Source of the DNA: an uncultured Sphingomonadaceae bacterium
Lineage (GTDB): Bacteria > Pseudomonadota > Alphaproteobacteria > Sphingomonadales > Sphingomonadaceae
Direction: 5' to 3'
DNA length: 64,000 nucleotides
Assembly: GCA_947495985.1 (NCBI GenBank)
Contig: CANMBD010000002.1
Span: 434,001-498,000, forward strand
Below are positions 15,040 through 25,634 of the stretch, piece after piece. The translations under genes were made by a program, and so were the position numbers. The notes beneath the pieces are model-generated. The model searched no databases. It was not told the origin of the DNA and saw nothing but the letters and a program-made list of their open reading frames with translations. Each line of letters opens with the position of its first letter. Within the stretch, counting starts at the first letter, position 1.

Positions 15040-16254
15040 ATGACCGAAGCCTATATTTATGACGCTGTGCGCAGTCCGCGCGGGAAAGGCCGCAGCGACG
15101 GCAGCTTGCACGAAATCACCGCTCTTGATCTCGCATCTCAGGTGCTCGCGTCGGTCAATGACCGCAACGAACTGGACGGTCATGAAGTGGAAGATATTGC
15201 CTATGGCTGCGTCTCTCCCGTTGGTGAACAGGGCGCTGTCATCAGCCGTATGGCAGCCCTCAAAGCGGGCTATGCCGACACGACCTCGGCTATTCAGGTC
15301 AACCGTTTCTGCGGTTCTGGCCTCGAAGCCGTAAATATTGCAGCTGGCAAGGTTAAATCGGGCGAAGCGGATCTGGCCGTTGGCGGCGGCGTTGAGTCGA
15401 TGTCCCGTATCCCGATGGGCAGCGACGGTCTCGGCGGCATGGCTGACCCGACTCTGGTCTTTCAGGAATATTTCGTGCCGCAGGGCATTTCCGCCGATCT
15501 GATCGCCACCAAATATGGCTATAGCCGCGACGATGTCGACGCCTATGCTGTCGAAAGCCAGAAGCGCGCTGGCAAAAGCTGGGAAGAAAAGCGTTTCGAA
15601 AAATCCATCCTGCCGATCAAGGATGTCATTGGCGAAACCGTGCTCGACCATGACGAGTTGATGCGCCCCGAAACCGACATGCAGTCTTTGGGTTCACTCA
15701 ACCCTGCCTTCCAGATGATGGGCGAGCAGATGCCCGGCTTTAATGATGTTGCGATCCTGAAGCATCCCGATGTCGAGAAAATGAATCACGTCCACCATGC
15801 CGGTAACAGCTCCGGTATTGTTGATGGTGCTGCAGCCGTCCTCATCGGCAACGAAGAAGCAGGCACAAAATATGGCCTGAAGCCACGGGCACGGATTGTA
15901 TCCATGGCTTCGATCGGATCAGAGCCAACCATCATGCTCACCGGCCCTGAATTTGCTGCCCAAAAAGCGCTCAAGCGCGCGGGCATGGAAGCCAGCGACA
16001 TTGACGTGTGGGAATTGAACGAGGCATTTGCTGCCGTGGTTCTGCGCTTCATGGAGGCGATGAATGTCGATCATAGCGATATCAATGTAAATGGCGGCGC
16101 GATTGCCATGGGCCATCCTTTGGGTGCAACGGGTGCGATGATCCTTGGCACGGTGCTGGACGAACTGGAACGCTCCAACAAACAGACCGCTTTGTCGACG
16201 CTGTGCATCGGTGGCGGCATGGGCATTGCCACCATCATTGAGCGAGTGAACTAG
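15040..16254 (+). CDS. Acetyl-CoA acyltransferase/acetyltransferase (thiolase)
   Basis: 404 residues with the full thiolase active site: nucleophilic Cys in [13 protein letters not shown] (around residue 91), the NEAFAAV segment, [16 protein letters not shown] with the catalytic His, and the second Cys in LCIGGGMG near the C-terminus. It also has the internal motif [16 protein letters not shown]. It cleaves 3-ketoacyl-CoA in beta-oxidation. It is 54 bp upstream of the FadJ-type fusion, the typical order in alphaproteobacterial fad operons, and it is preceded by two inverted repeats that probably control the pair. Confidence 0.94.
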   Translation: MTEAYIYDAVRSPRGKGRSDGSLHEITALDLASQVLASVNDRNELDGHEVEDIAYGCVSPVGEQGAVISRMAALKAGYADTTSAIQVNRFCGSGLEAVNIAAGKVKSGEADLAVGGGVESMSRIPMGSDGLGGMADPTLVFQEYFVPQGISADLIATKYGYSRDDVDAYAVESQKRAGKSWEEKRFEKSILPIKDVIGETVLDHDELMRPETDMQSLGSLNPAFQMMGEQMPGFNDVAILKHPDVEKMNHVHHAGNSSGIVDGAAAVLIGNEEAGTKYGLKPRARIVSMASIGSEPTIMLTGPEFAAQKALKRAGMEASDIDVWELNEAFAAVVLRFMEAMNVDHSDINVNGGAIAMGHPLGATGAMILGTVLDELERSNKQTALSTLCIGGGMGIATIIERVN

Positions 16255-16308
16255 AGCGCGGCGAGAGCCTCCAATCACTCCAATCCCATATTTAGCAGGA
16301 CAAAATTC

Positions 16309-18498
16309 ATGACTTACGAAACACTCACCGTCGATATTGACAGCGACGGCATTGCCCTTGTCACCATCGACCTTCCCGGCCAGTCGATGAACGTCTGGAA
16401 CGAAGGCCTGATGGCTGACTTCCCGAAATTCGTCGACGAGCTGATTGCCAATGATGATATCAAAGGCGCTGTGATTACCTCAGGCAAGAAATCCGGTTTC
16501 CTCGCCGGTGCTGACCTCAACATGCTTGGCTCTTCCAAGGCGGAAACCATGAAAGAAGCGTTTGAGCAAGCCTGGGGATTGAATGCCATCTTACGCAAGA
16601 TGGAAACGGGCGGCAACAGCACGAAAGACCTGTTGAAAGGCAAGGCGCATGCGAAACCGGTCGCCTGCGCCATTAACGGTCTGGCTCTGGGCGGCGGTCT
16701 GGAACTGGCACTGGCCTGCCATTACCGCGTCTGTGCCGATCATCCGAAACTGCAACTCGGCCTTCCTGAGGTGCAAGTTGGTCTGCTGCCAGGTGGCGGC
16801 GGAACCCAGCGTCTGCCGCGCCTTGCAGGATTGCAAGCTGCTGGTATGGCAATCATGATGGGTCAGCCGATGAATCCGCAAGCCGCTCTTGCACAAAAAA
16901 TTGTCGATGAAGTTGTTCCTGCCGAAGACGTTGTTGCCAAGGCCAAAGAGTGGGTAAAAGCCAATCCGAAAGCTTCTGCTCCTTGGGACAAGAAAGGCTG
17001 GAAATTCCCCGGTGGCGCCGGTTCCATGGACCCGCGCGCTGTGCCGCTTTACCTCGGTTCATCCGCGATGGCGCTTAAACAGAGCAAGGGCAATTACGAA
17101 GCGGTCAAGGCAATCCTGTCCTGTCTCTATGAAGGCTCGATGCTGCCCATCGATACCGCGCTGAAAGTGGAAAGCAAATATTTCACCAAGCTGCTCTCTG
17201 GTCCCCAAGCCAAAAATATGATCCGTACCTTGTTCGTCAACAAGCAGGCTGCGGACAAAGGCGCGATGCGTCCCGAAGGCGTTCCGCCAACCGACCTCAA
17301 GACCGTTGGCGTTCTCGGCGCTGGTCTGATGGGATCCGGCATCACCCATGTGACGGCCAAGGGCGGCATGAATGTCATCGTCCTCGACCGCAATATGGAA
17401 GAAGCGCAAAAGGCGATCGACTATAGCCAGAAGATTGTAGACAAAGGCGTGAAGCGCGGCAAGATGACGCAGGAAAAAGCCGATGCATTCATGGCGCGGA
17501 TAACCCCGACCGATAATTATGACGATCTGAAAGATGTCGACCTGATTATCGAAGCCGTGTTTGAACGCCCTGACGTGAAAGCCGATGTGATCAAGAAAAC
17601 CGAAGCGGTGATTGGCAAGGATGTGGTCTTCGCATCCAACACCTCGACGCTTCCGATCACGGGTCTTGCCAAAAACAGCGAACGGCCGGATCAATTTATC
17701 GGCATGCACTTTTTCTCACCGGTTGAGAAAATGCCATTGCTGGAAATCATCCCGGGCGAAGAAACGGGTGACAAGGCCCTGGCCGTGGCGCTCGATTATA
17801 ATGCGCGCATTCGCAAGACTCCGATTGTCGTAAAAGATGTGCGCGGTTTCTATACCAACCGCGTATTCCCGCCATATGCCAATGAAGCTACCATGATGGT
17901 GGCTGAAGGCGTGAACCCGGCGCTGATCGAAAATGCCGCTGTGTCCATGGGCATGCCCATTGGTCCGCTGGCCATTGTCGATGAAACCACCTTGCAACTC
18001 GGTTACGACATCATGACGTCAACCAAGGAAGAAATGGGCGACGCCTATGTTCCCAGCGGGACTGAGGACCTCATGGAATTGATGGTCAAGAAGATTGACC
18101 GTCGCGGACGTCGCTTTGGTGGCGGCTTCTATGAATATGCCGATGATGGCTCCAAGAAACTTTGGCCCGGTCTGAAAGAGCATTTCCCGCTCGCCGAAGA
18201 CCAGCCAACGGTTGAGGAAGTCAAGCAGCGTTTGATGTACATCCAGCTGATTGCAACGGCGCAATGTTTTGATGAAGGTGTTGTCTCTGATCCGCAATCT
18301 GCTGATCTCGGCGCGATCTTCGGTTGGGGCTTTGCACCATGGACCGGCGGTCCGATGAGCCATATTGATACCATCGGCGTCGACAATTTCGTGCGCACCG
18401 CCGATATGCTCGCCCAGAAATATGGCGAGCGGTTCAAACCGCCCATGAGCTTCCGTGAAAAAGCGGATGCGGGCGAGAGCTTTTACAAAGCAGCCTAA
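16309..18498 (+). CDS. Bifunctional enoyl-CoA hydratase/3-hydroxyacyl-CoA dehydrogenase (FadJ/FadB type)
   Basis: 729 residues. The N-terminal crotonase domain (about 1-300) has the oxyanion-hole segments [12 protein letters not shown] and [19 protein letters not shown] with the catalytic Glu region [22 protein letters not shown] Rossmann domain follows from about 335 ([13 protein letters not shown]) and the dehydrogenase catalytic region [14 protein letters not shown]...GFYTNR. The C-terminal domain carries [11 protein letters not shown]. It performs hydration and oxidation of enoyl-CoA. Together with the thiolase it makes the core beta-oxidation unit, closed by a strong terminator. Confidence 0.94.
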   Translation: MTYETLTVDIDSDGIALVTIDLPGQSMNVWNEGLMADFPKFVDELIANDDIKGAVITSGKKSGFLAGADLNMLGSSKAETMKEAFEQAWGLNAILRKMETGGNSTKDLLKGKAHAKPVACAINGLALGGGLELALACHYRVCADHPKLQLGLPEVQVGLLPGGGGTQRLPRLAGLQAAGMAIMMGQPMNPQAALAQKIVDEVVPAEDVVAKAKEWVKANPKASAPWDKKGWKFPGGAGSMDPRAVPLYLGSSAMALKQSKGNYEAVKAILSCLYEGSMLPIDTALKVESKYFTKLLSGPQAKNMIRTLFVNKQAADKGAMRPEGVPPTDLKTVGVLGAGLMGSGITHVTAKGGMNVIVLDRNMEEAQKAIDYSQKIVDKGVKRGKMTQEKADAFMARITPTDNYDDLKDVDLIIEAVFERPDVKADVIKKTEAVIGKDVVFASNTSTLPITGLAKNSERPDQFIGMHFFSPVEKMPLLEIIPGEETGDKALAVALDYNARIRKTPIVVKDVRGFYTNRVFPPYANEATMMVAEGVNPALIENAAVSMGMPIGPLAIVDETTLQLGYDIMTSTKEEMGDAYVPSGTEDLMELMVKKIDRRGRRFGGGFYEYADDGSKKLWPGLKEHFPLAEDQPTVEEVKQRLMYIQLIATAQCFDEGVVSDPQSADLGAIFGWGFAPWTGGPMSHIDTIGVDNFVRTADMLAQKYGERFKPPMSFREKADAGESFYKAA

Positions 18499-18519
18499 GG
18501 CGGCTTACAAAATGAACCT

Positions 18520-18547
18520 GAAAGGGCTCCTTCGGGGGCCCTTTTTA
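18520..18547 (+). terminator. Rho-independent terminator after the FadJ-type gene
   Basis: A 10-bp stem (AAAGGGCTCC with GGGGCCCTTT, one G-U pair) closed by the stable TTCG tetraloop is followed by TTTTT. It ends the thiolase-FadJ unit. The T-tract overlaps the stop codon of the convergent TetR gene, so the same hairpin lies at the end of that transcript too. Confidence 0.9.
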
Positions 18548-19276
18548 TTGAGGCAGCCGCTTGGACAGCGCGTCAAATTGTTCCGATAGCCGGTCCAGTT
18601 TGGATGACAGGTTATTCAAGGTTGGACTTGCCAGTCCGTATTCGTCCGGCCCCGCACCATAATGAGCGCGAAACAGGGATATCATCTGATCAACAACCGG
18701 CCCTTGATGCCGCTCGGTACGATCTGCGTCCATCGTCATTTCAATCGAGCGTGCGCTATATTCCAGCGTGCCATAAAACACATCGCGCGCCTGCCAGAGC
18801 ACCGCATCCTGCCGGATTTCGCCGCGATCCTGTCCGCGCCGAAACAGGTTATCGAACACGGCGACATAATGACGTAGATGATCGCGCGATACGCTGACCT
18901 CGCTATTATTGCGGCGCAGGGCAAAGGTCAGGTTGATAAAGTCCGCATTCTCGATCACCGTACTCAGATGATATTGGGCCAGTGCCTGTAATCGTTCAAA
19001 AAATCCATCCACTTGGCTAGACGCCATGACAGCTTCCGCCTCCAATGTCAGGCCATCCCAGAATTGCTGCAGCACCGTCAGCATCAATTCCGCTTTGGAT
19101 TCATAATAGCTGTAAATCGTGCCTTCGCCGATCTGCGCGCGGCGGGCAATTTCGGACATGCGTGCGCCATCAAAGCCATGCTCAACAAAGACGCCACGCG
19201 CGGCTTCCAGAATAGCGCGCTCCTTGCGCTCCAGCTTGGCACGCTGTGTCTCCGGATTGACTGCTTTGGTGGCCAA
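18545..19276 (-). CDS. TetR family transcriptional regulator
   Basis: 243 residues. The N-terminal DNA-binding domain reads RKERAILEAARGVFVEHGFDGARMSEIARRAQIGEGTIYSYYESKAEL, the canonical TetR helix-turn-helix with the GxxxIYxYYxSKxEL end. The C-terminal ligand domain is all-helical. The start appears to be TTG at 19276, with AAGGAATAGG just upstream and no better ATG. It diverges from the AtuA-led operon across a 68-bp gap that contains an inverted repeat, so it is the likely local regulator, probably responding to an acyl-CoA (inferred). Confidence 0.88.
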   Translation of the reverse strand: MATKAVNPETQRAKLERKERAILEAARGVFVEHGFDGARMSEIARRAQIGEGTIYSYYESKAELMLTVLQQFWDGLTLEAEAVMASSQVDGFFERLQALAQYHLSTVIENADFINLTFALRRNNSEVSVSRDHLRHYVAVFDNLFRRGQDRGEIRQDAVLWQARDVFYGTLEYSARSIEMTMDADRTERHQGPVVDQMISLFRAHYGAGPDEYGLASPTLNNLSSKLDRLSEQFDALSKRLPQ

Positions 19277-19295
19277 AACCTATTCCTTATTGAGC

Positions 19296-19323
19296 TTGAC
19301 TCGAAAATGCCGAGTGCTATTCA
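19296..19323 (+). promoter_or_regulatory. AtuA-operon promoter with internal inverted repeat
   Basis: TTGACT at 19296-19301 and TATTCA at 19318-19323, 16 bp apart, form a reasonable promoter 22 bases before the GTG start. Between them ACTCG (19299-19303) and CGAGT (19311-19315) form a 5-bp inverted repeat with a 7-base centre. A TetR dimer encoded next door could bind here and block both divergent genes. Confidence 0.45.
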
Positions 19324-19344
19324 AATAACCATAGGAGACTCGAT

Positions 19345-21177
19345 GTGTCAAATGACAAGATCATCCGGATTGGCGGAGCCAGTGGTTTCTGGGGCGAGTC
19401 CGATATGGCGGTGCCGCAACTTTTGAAAGCGGCGGAGAATGGCAGCGGCCTTGATTATATCGTCTTCGATTATCTCGCGGAAATCACCATGTCGATCATG
19501 GCGCGGGCTCGGGCGAAAAATCCCGATCTCGGCTATGCGACCGATTTCGTCTCTGCAGTGATCAAACCGCATATTGGCGCTATCGCCAAACAGGGTATCA
19601 AGCTGATTTCTAATGCTGGCGGTACCAATCCGGTTGCCTGTGCAGCGGCCGTGCGCGGGGTGATTGAAGAAGCCGGGCTGGATATTAAAGTCGCCGTGGT
19701 GACTGGCGATGACCTGACCGCCCGTGCCGCGGACTTTGCCGGCGCTCATGAAATGTTTTCCGGCGAAACTTTTCCAGACCCGGAGAATGTCGCGAGCATC
19801 AACGCCTATCTCGGCGCTTTTCCGATTGCAGCCGCTCTCGATCAGGGAGCAGACATAGTGATCACCGGCCGCTGTGTTGATAGCGCCGTGACACTCGGAG
19901 CCTGCATCCATGAATTTGATTGGAGCCGTGATGATCTGGACCAATTGGCAGGCGCCAGCTTGGCCGGACACATATTGGAATGCGGGCCGCAAGCGACCGG
20001 TGGCAATTTCACCGACTGGGAAAGCATCGCGGACAGCATGGACAATGCCGGCTACCCGATTGCCGAAATTTCCGGGAACGGCAGCTTCATCGCCACTAAG
20101 CCGGAAGGTACAGGTGGCATCGTCAATATCGGCACGGTCGGCGAGCAGATGCTCTATGAAATTGGCGATCCGCAAGCCTATATGCTGCCAGACGTGGTTT
20201 GCGATTTCAGCGCGGTGACTTTGGAGCAGCTGGGCGATGATCGCGTCGCCGTTTCCGGTGCCATCGGCCTTGCCGCACCGGATAGCTACAAGACCTGTGC
20301 CACCTACTCCGATGGCTGGAAGATGGTCGCGCCGTTTTTCTTCATCGGCATGGACGCGAAAAGAAAAGCGGAAAGCTTTGCCGAAAATGCACTGAAACGC
20401 ACCAGAGCGAAATTGCGCGCCTCCAATGCCGGTGATTTTGATGAGGTGCTGATTGAGACGCTAGGCGACGACAGTCATTTTGGTGCCTTTGGGCAGGCAG
20501 CTGAAACCCGCGAACTGGTTCTGAAAATCGGCGTCAAACATCGCGATCCGAAAGCAACTATGTTACTGCTCAAGGAAGCAACCGGCATGGGCCTCGCGAC
20601 GCCGCCGGGACTGGCGCTATTCGCTGGTGGGAGACCCAAGCCCTCTCCAGTGGTGCGGTTATTTTCGTTGCTGGTCCCGAAATCCGAAGTTTCCGTTTCG
20701 GTGACAGTAGGTGATGATCGCCAAGAATTCGCCCAAGCCGATGGAACCAAGTTTGATGCCGCATCTATCCAACGCCCTGATCCTCCTGCGCATCCTAGCA
20801 ACGCTGAGCCGATGACAGAGGTACCCCTGATCGCTCTCGCGTGGGGCCGGTCCGGAGACAAAGGTGACAAATCCAATATCGGCATATTGCCCCGCGATCC
20901 GAAATTCGCGCCATACATCTGGGCTGCGTTGAGCGAAGATAAAGTGCGTGAACGCTTTACCCATTTCCTGGCAAAACCCGAAGCGGCGTACAGCGTCGAG
21001 CGTTTCTATATGCCCGGCACCGGCGCGATCAATTTTCTGCTGCACGACATTCTCGGCGGCGGCGGGGTTGCATCCATGCGCAATGATCCGCAGGGTAAGA
21101 GCTATGCCCAGATCCTGCTCGCCGCTCCCGTTTCCATACCGCAATCACTCCAATCTTCTTTGGCAAAGGCGCTTTGA
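19345..21177 (+). CDS. AtuA-like protein (DUF1446) with C-terminal AtuA-like ferredoxin-fold domain
   Basis: 610 residues. The long N-terminal DUF1446 domain (about 1-450) begins IRIGGASGFWGESD and contains SNAGGTNPVACA and ITGRCVDSAVTLG. The C-terminal about 105 residues (ALAWGRSGDKGDKSNIG, then YMPGTGAINFLLHDILGGGG) match the small domain often fused to or encoded beside AtuA. AtuA is needed for citronellol/geraniol catabolism in Pseudomonas, but its reaction is unknown. The start is GTG 19345, with AGGAG seven bases upstream; the overlapping ATG at 19343 is out of frame. First gene of the operon. It need not act on terpenes here. Confidence 0.88.
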   Translation: MSNDKIIRIGGASGFWGESDMAVPQLLKAAENGSGLDYIVFDYLAEITMSIMARARAKNPDLGYATDFVSAVIKPHIGAIAKQGIKLISNAGGTNPVACAAAVRGVIEEAGLDIKVAVVTGDDLTARAADFAGAHEMFSGETFPDPENVASINAYLGAFPIAAALDQGADIVITGRCVDSAVTLGACIHEFDWSRDDLDQLAGASLAGHILECGPQATGGNFTDWESIADSMDNAGYPIAEISGNGSFIATKPEGTGGIVNIGTVGEQMLYEIGDPQAYMLPDVVCDFSAVTLEQLGDDRVAVSGAIGLAAPDSYKTCATYSDGWKMVAPFFFIGMDAKRKAESFAENALKRTRAKLRASNAGDFDEVLIETLGDDSHFGAFGQAAETRELVLKIGVKHRDPKATMLLLKEATGMGLATPPGLALFAGGRPKPSPVVRLFSLLVPKSEVSVSVTVGDDRQEFAQADGTKFDAASIQRPDPPAHPSNAEPMTEVPLIALAWGRSGDKGDKSNIGILPRDPKFAPYIWAALSEDKVRERFTHFLAKPEAAYSVERFYMPGTGAINFLLHDILGGGGVASMRNDPQGKSYAQILLAAPVSIPQSLQSSLAKAL

Positions 21178-21179
21178 CC

Positions 21180-22802
21180 ATGCCCCAGTTTAAATCGAAA
21201 ATATCCACCAGTTCCGAAAGTTTTGTCCAGAACCGCAAGGACATGCTGGCGCTGATCGAACAATTGCGCAGCCTGGAAGAGCGCGCCGTGGCAGCATCCG
21301 AAAAACGCCGGCCGACTTTTGAGAAACGCGGCCAGCTGACCCCGCATGAACGGCTGATCCGGCTGCTCGATCCCGGCATGCCGTTTTTGCAGCTATACAA
21401 TATGGCCAATTATCTGGTCGAGGATCCCAATCCCGACACCAGCATCCCGGGCGGCAGTGTCATCCTAGGCATCGGCTTTGTCAAAGGCGTGCGATGCATG
21501 ATCTGGGTTGATGATAGCGGCATTCGCGCAGGTGCAGCAACGACTGGCGGGTGGGATGCGTCAAAGGGCGCGCAAAAAATGGCGCAGGATTTGAAACTGC
21601 CCTTCATCCATCTCGTCGAGAGCGCGGGCGCGAACCTGATGGAATATAAGGTTGAGCTATGGGCCTATGGCGGGATGCTGTTCCGCAATCTTGCCTGGCT
21701 GAGCGCGGCTGGCATTCCCACAATGGTGGTCCTGCACGGCCCCTCCACCGCAGGCGGTGCTTATATGCCCGGCATGTCCGACTATGTGATCGGCGTGCGC
21801 GACAATGGCATGGCGGCCTTGGGCGGTGCGGCCTTGGTCCACGCGGCAACCGGCGAAGTGGCCGATGACCGGGAACTGGGTGGCACGGAAATGCACGCGA
21901 GCACCACCGGCACAGTCGAATATCTAGCGGATGATGATGCCCACGGTATCGAGATTGCCCGCGACACGATGGGGCGGATTGACTGGAACAAGAATACCGC
22001 GCCGATCCGGCGAAATGATTATGCCGAACCGGTCTATGATATCGACGAAATCGCCGGTATCGTGCCGACCGACTACACCATCCCCTATGATGTTCGAGAA
22101 GTCGCGGCGCGAATTGTCGATGGATCAGACTTTGAAGAATTTAAAAGCCGCTATGGGCCCGGCACAGTCTGTATGCAGGCGAGCATCATGGGCCATGCGG
22201 TCGGACTGATCGGTAACAATGGTCCGTTTGATCCGGAAGCCGCGGCCAAGGCGACCCATTTCTTCCAGCTTTGTGACCAGTCAGAGCTGCCGATTATCTT
22301 CCTGAACAATACCACCGGCTATATTGTTGGCACCGAGTCCGAGCATAAGGGCATGATCAAACTGGGCAGCAAGATGATCCAGGCCGTGTCCAATGTGCGC
22401 GTGCCGAAGCTCTCGCTCTATATCGGCGCCAGCTTTGGTGCAGGCAATTACGGCATGAGCGGCGTTGCCTTTGAACCGGATTTTCTGTTCTCATGGCCCA
22501 ATGCCAAAACCGGTGTAATGGCCGGGGCCTCTGCTGCGAATACGATGAGTCATGTCGCAAAAGTGCAGGCGCAGCGCAAAGGCATCGAGCCCGACGAAGA
22601 AGCCATTGCCAAACAGAACCAGCGCATCAGGGATATTTTTGAAGCGCAGGAAAGTGCTTTCTTCACCTCCGGCCGCGTACTCGACCATGGTGTGATCGAT
22701 CCGCGGGACACACGCAAGGTGCTTGGCTTTGCGCTGGAGACGATTTTTGAATCGCAGAACCGCAAGCTTCACCCCAACGCTTTCGGAGTTGCGCGCATAT
22801 GA
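21180..22802 (+). CDS. Acyl-CoA carboxylase beta subunit (carboxyltransferase)
   Basis: About 540 residues with both crotonase-like carboxyltransferase halves: an N-terminal half with TPHERLIRLLDPG, GASAG-like VESAGANL and GPSTAGGAYMPGMSDY, and a C-terminal half with NNTTGYIVGTESEHKGMIKLGSKM and GASFGAGNYGMSG. Length and order fit methylcrotonyl- and geranyl-CoA carboxylase beta subunits rather than propionyl-CoA ones. ATG 21180 is two bases after the AtuA stop. It works with the biotin subunit two genes downstream. Exact acyl substrate undetermined; AtuA next to it favours a geranyl-CoA-like or other branched enoyl-CoA. Confidence 0.92.
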   Translation: MPQFKSKISTSSESFVQNRKDMLALIEQLRSLEERAVAASEKRRPTFEKRGQLTPHERLIRLLDPGMPFLQLYNMANYLVEDPNPDTSIPGGSVILGIGFVKGVRCMIWVDDSGIRAGAATTGGWDASKGAQKMAQDLKLPFIHLVESAGANLMEYKVELWAYGGMLFRNLAWLSAAGIPTMVVLHGPSTAGGAYMPGMSDYVIGVRDNGMAALGGAALVHAATGEVADDRELGGTEMHASTTGTVEYLADDDAHGIEIARDTMGRIDWNKNTAPIRRNDYAEPVYDIDEIAGIVPTDYTIPYDVREVAARIVDGSDFEEFKSRYGPGTVCMQASIMGHAVGLIGNNGPFDPEAAAKATHFFQLCDQSELPIIFLNNTTGYIVGTESEHKGMIKLGSKMIQAVSNVRVPKLSLYIGASFGAGNYGMSGVAFEPDFLFSWPNAKTGVMAGASAANTMSHVAKVQAQRKGIEPDEEAIAKQNQRIRDIFEAQESAFFTSGRVLDHGVIDPRDTRKVLGFALETIFESQNRKLHPNAFGVARI

Positions 22803-23611
22803 CCGATCTTCCTGAAACCAAAACGCTGGAGCTTGATCTTCGGCAAGGCTGGCTCACCATCTGGTTCAACCAGCCGGATAATCGAAACGCCTTGAGCGAC
22901 GCCTTGGTGGCAGAATTAGCCTCTGTTTTAAAAGGCGTTCGTGATGACCGGACGGTCCGGGGCATTACCTTGCGCGGACGCGGCGGGGTGTTTTGTGCCG
23001 GTGCAGATTTGAAAAATTTCAAAGAGAATTTTCAGGCGAGTGGCGATCGTGAAGCGACCATCACCATGTCGATGGGAGCCGCCGAAATATTCGACCTGGT
23101 CAACACCGCACCGCAAGTGGTCATCGTCCTGATTGAGGGCGCAGCGATGGCGGGCGGCTTTGGCCTGTCATGCTGCGCCGATGTTGTGATCTGCGAATCT
23201 GGCGCGCGTTTTGCGATGACCGAAACCGCGATCGGGGTGACCCCGGCACAGATATCGCCTTTTGTCATTCAAAAGCTTGGCTATGCAACCGGCCGCCGGT
23301 TGATGCTGACCGCTGCGCGCTTTGACGGTGCGCAGGCGCATGAACTGGGCTTCGCGGATTTCATTGCGGATGATGTTCCCGGGCTTGAAGCCATAGAGAT
23401 GCAGCTCAGGAAACAGGTGCTGGGCGCAGCACCGGGCGCTGTGGCCGCAACCAAGGAACTGCTTGGCCAGATCGCGGGCAAACCGCGCGAAGAGGTCATC
23501 CGCCTCGCTGCCGAGAATTTTGCCGACCGCATGGTCAGCGACGAAGCCAAAGAGGGCGTCGCCTCCTTCTTTGAAAAGCGCAAACCCAACTGGGTCGTGA
23601 AGCCGGAATAA
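22799..23611 (+). CDS. Enoyl-CoA hydratase/isomerase family protein
   Basis: 270 residues, crotonase fold: FNQPDNRNALSDALV, the first oxyanion region GVFCAGADLKNF, the second AAMAGGFGLSCCADVV, then FAMTETAIGVTPAQISPFVI, which has Glu in the catalytic segment. The position inside the carboxylase operon resembles AtuE (isohexenylglutaconyl-CoA hydratase) or LiuC (methylglutaconyl-CoA hydratase). Start overlaps the carboxylase beta stop (ATGA), so translation is coupled. It likely hydrates the carboxylated enoyl-CoA product. Confidence 0.9.
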   Translation: MTDLPETKTLELDLRQGWLTIWFNQPDNRNALSDALVAELASVLKGVRDDRTVRGITLRGRGGVFCAGADLKNFKENFQASGDREATITMSMGAAEIFDLVNTAPQVVIVLIEGAAMAGGFGLSCCADVVICESGARFAMTETAIGVTPAQISPFVIQKLGYATGRRLMLTAARFDGAQAHELGFADFIADDVPGLEAIEMQLRKQVLGAAPGAVAATKELLGQIAGKPREEVIRLAAENFADRMVSDEAKEGVASFFEKRKPNWVVKPE

Positions 23612-23621
23612 GGAACCAGAG

Positions 23622-25634
23622 ATGACACAAATATCCACCCTCCTTGTTGCCAATCGCGGTGAAATTGCGTGCCGCGTCATGCGCACGGCCAAAGCGCAGG
23701 GCATCCGAACGGTTGCCGTCTATTCCGATGCCGATGCCGATGCACCTCATGTCCGGCAAGCCGATGACGCGGTGCATATCGGTCCTGCGCCGGTTAATGA
23801 ATCATACCTGCTGATCGACACCATCATACAGGCGGCGAAGGATAGCGGCGCGGACGCCATCCATCCCGGCTATGGCTTCCTTTCCGAAAATGCGGCTTTT
23901 TCGCAAGCTTGCGCCGACGCAAATATCACCTTTGTCGGACCGCCGGAGAAAGCCATTGACGTAATGGGTGACAAGGCGCGTTCCAAACGTGCGATGATTG
24001 AGGCCGGTGTCCCCTGCGTCCCCGGTTATCAGGACGATGACCAATCCGATGCGACATTGGTTGCCGAAGCCGCGAAAATTGGCGTGCCGCTGATGGTCAA
24101 GGCAGCCGCGGGCGGTGGCGGTCGCGGCATGCGCCTGGTCCATGATCAGGAAGAGGTTCCCAATGCGATCAAACTCGCGCGATCAGAGGCGGAAAATGCT
24201 TTTGGCAACGGCGAGCTGATCCTTGAAAAAGCGATTATCAAACCGCGCCATGTCGAGATTCAGGTTTTTGCCGACAGCCATGACAACACCATCCATCTGG
24301 GTGAGCGCGATTGTTCGGTCCAGCGGCGGCACCAAAAAGTCATTGAAGAAGCGCCCTGCCCGGTCATGACCGAAGAACTGCGCGCCGAAATGGGTGCGGC
24401 GGCCGTGGAAGCGGCCCGCGCAGTCGATTATCGCGGCGCGGGTACGGTGGAATTTCTGCTCGATCAATCCGGCAGTTTTTACTTTCTGGAAATGAACACG
24501 CGGCTGCAGGTAGAACATCCGGTCACCGAAGAAATAACCGGCCTCGATCTCGTCGCACTGCAGCTCAAAGTCGCGCAAGGCGACAAATTAGGGCTCAGCC
24601 AAGAGGATGTCACGCTGACAGGCCACGCCATGGAAGTTCGGCTCTATGCCGAAGATCCCGCCGATGATTTCCTGCCCAGCACCGGCCATATTGACCTTTG
24701 GCATCCATCGGAAATGGCCCGCATCGATAGCGGCATCGCCACGGGCGGCGAAGTTTCTCCTTTCTACGACAGCATGGTCGCCAAGATCATCACCCACGGC
24801 GCAACCCGTGAAGACGCGCGGCGACAGATGGTCAAGGCCTTGTCCCACACGGCCTTGTTCGGTCCCAAGACCAATCGCGACTTCCTGATCGACGCGCTCG
24901 GCAAACAAGATTTTGTCGACGGTCAGGCGACGACCGCTTTCATCGCCGAAAATTACGGCGAAGAAGGCGTTGATCTCGGCGCGCATGACTTTGATGCTTT
25001 TGCCATTGCGGCGGTGCTGCAACATAAATTGCGCCAACAGGCCGCGCATGGATTGGCGCTCAACGTGAATCCGGAAATGTTGGACTGGTCAACCAATGCC
25101 AACCTGCAAACCGTAACCCAATATGCGAGCCTTGGCGAAGCGACCGATAGTGATGGCGCCATCCATGTGCATGTACGCAAGCCCGGCCATTATCATGTCG
25201 AAGGTGCTGGACAAGAGGCGGAGATTGCGCTGCTGGCCATAACCGGTGACACCGCGAAGCTGCGCGTCAATGGCCGGACGGTCGATGCCATTTATCATGC
25301 CGGCGGCCGCAATCTTCATCTCGCGCTGCCGCAGCGATCGCTGTCAGTGACCGACATGACCGGCCTAAGCGCCATGGAGGATATGGCTGGCGGCGGCACT
25401 ATCGTCGCGCCGATGCACGGCCTATTACTTGAGATACTCGTCGAGCAAGGCGCGGCTGTGGCAAAGGGCGACAAGTTGGCGGTATTGGAAGCGATGAAGA
25501 TGCAGCATGAGATTTTGGCAGAGATTGACGGCACCGTCGAAACCGTTGCGGCAGCCGCCGGAAACCAGATTGCGGCCGATGACCTGATCATGGAAATTGC
25601 CGCTGATGAGGCGGGCGAAGAGGACGACGCGTAA
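23622..25634 (+). CDS. Biotin-dependent acyl-CoA carboxylase alpha subunit
   Basis: 670 residues in standard order: biotin carboxylase domain (LVANRGEIACRVMRTA at the start, KAAAGGGGRGMR ATP loop, EMNTRLQVEHPVTEEITGLD), a BT-like linker region, and the C-terminal biotinyl domain with EAMKMQHEI (biotin on Lys of AMKM) near residue 625. It carboxylates biotin with bicarbonate and ATP for the beta subunit. Its stop overlaps the next start (TAATG). Together with the beta subunit it makes one complete carboxylase of the MCC/GCC type. Confidence 0.93.
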   Translation: MTQISTLLVANRGEIACRVMRTAKAQGIRTVAVYSDADADAPHVRQADDAVHIGPAPVNESYLLIDTIIQAAKDSGADAIHPGYGFLSENAAFSQACADANITFVGPPEKAIDVMGDKARSKRAMIEAGVPCVPGYQDDDQSDATLVAEAAKIGVPLMVKAAAGGGGRGMRLVHDQEEVPNAIKLARSEAENAFGNGELILEKAIIKPRHVEIQVFADSHDNTIHLGERDCSVQRRHQKVIEEAPCPVMTEELRAEMGAAAVEAARAVDYRGAGTVEFLLDQSGSFYFLEMNTRLQVEHPVTEEITGLDLVALQLKVAQGDKLGLSQEDVTLTGHAMEVRLYAEDPADDFLPSTGHIDLWHPSEMARIDSGIATGGEVSPFYDSMVAKIITHGATREDARRQMVKALSHTALFGPKTNRDFLIDALGKQDFVDGQATTAFIAENYGEEGVDLGAHDFDAFAIAAVLQHKLRQQAAHGLALNVNPEMLDWSTNANLQTVTQYASLGEATDSDGAIHVHVRKPGHYHVEGAGQEAEIALLAITGDTAKLRVNGRTVDAIYHAGGRNLHLALPQRSLSVTDMTGLSAMEDMAGGGTIVAPMHGLLLEILVEQGAAVAKGDKLAVLEAMKMQHEILAEIDGTVETVAAAAGNQIAADDLIMEIAADEAGEEDDA

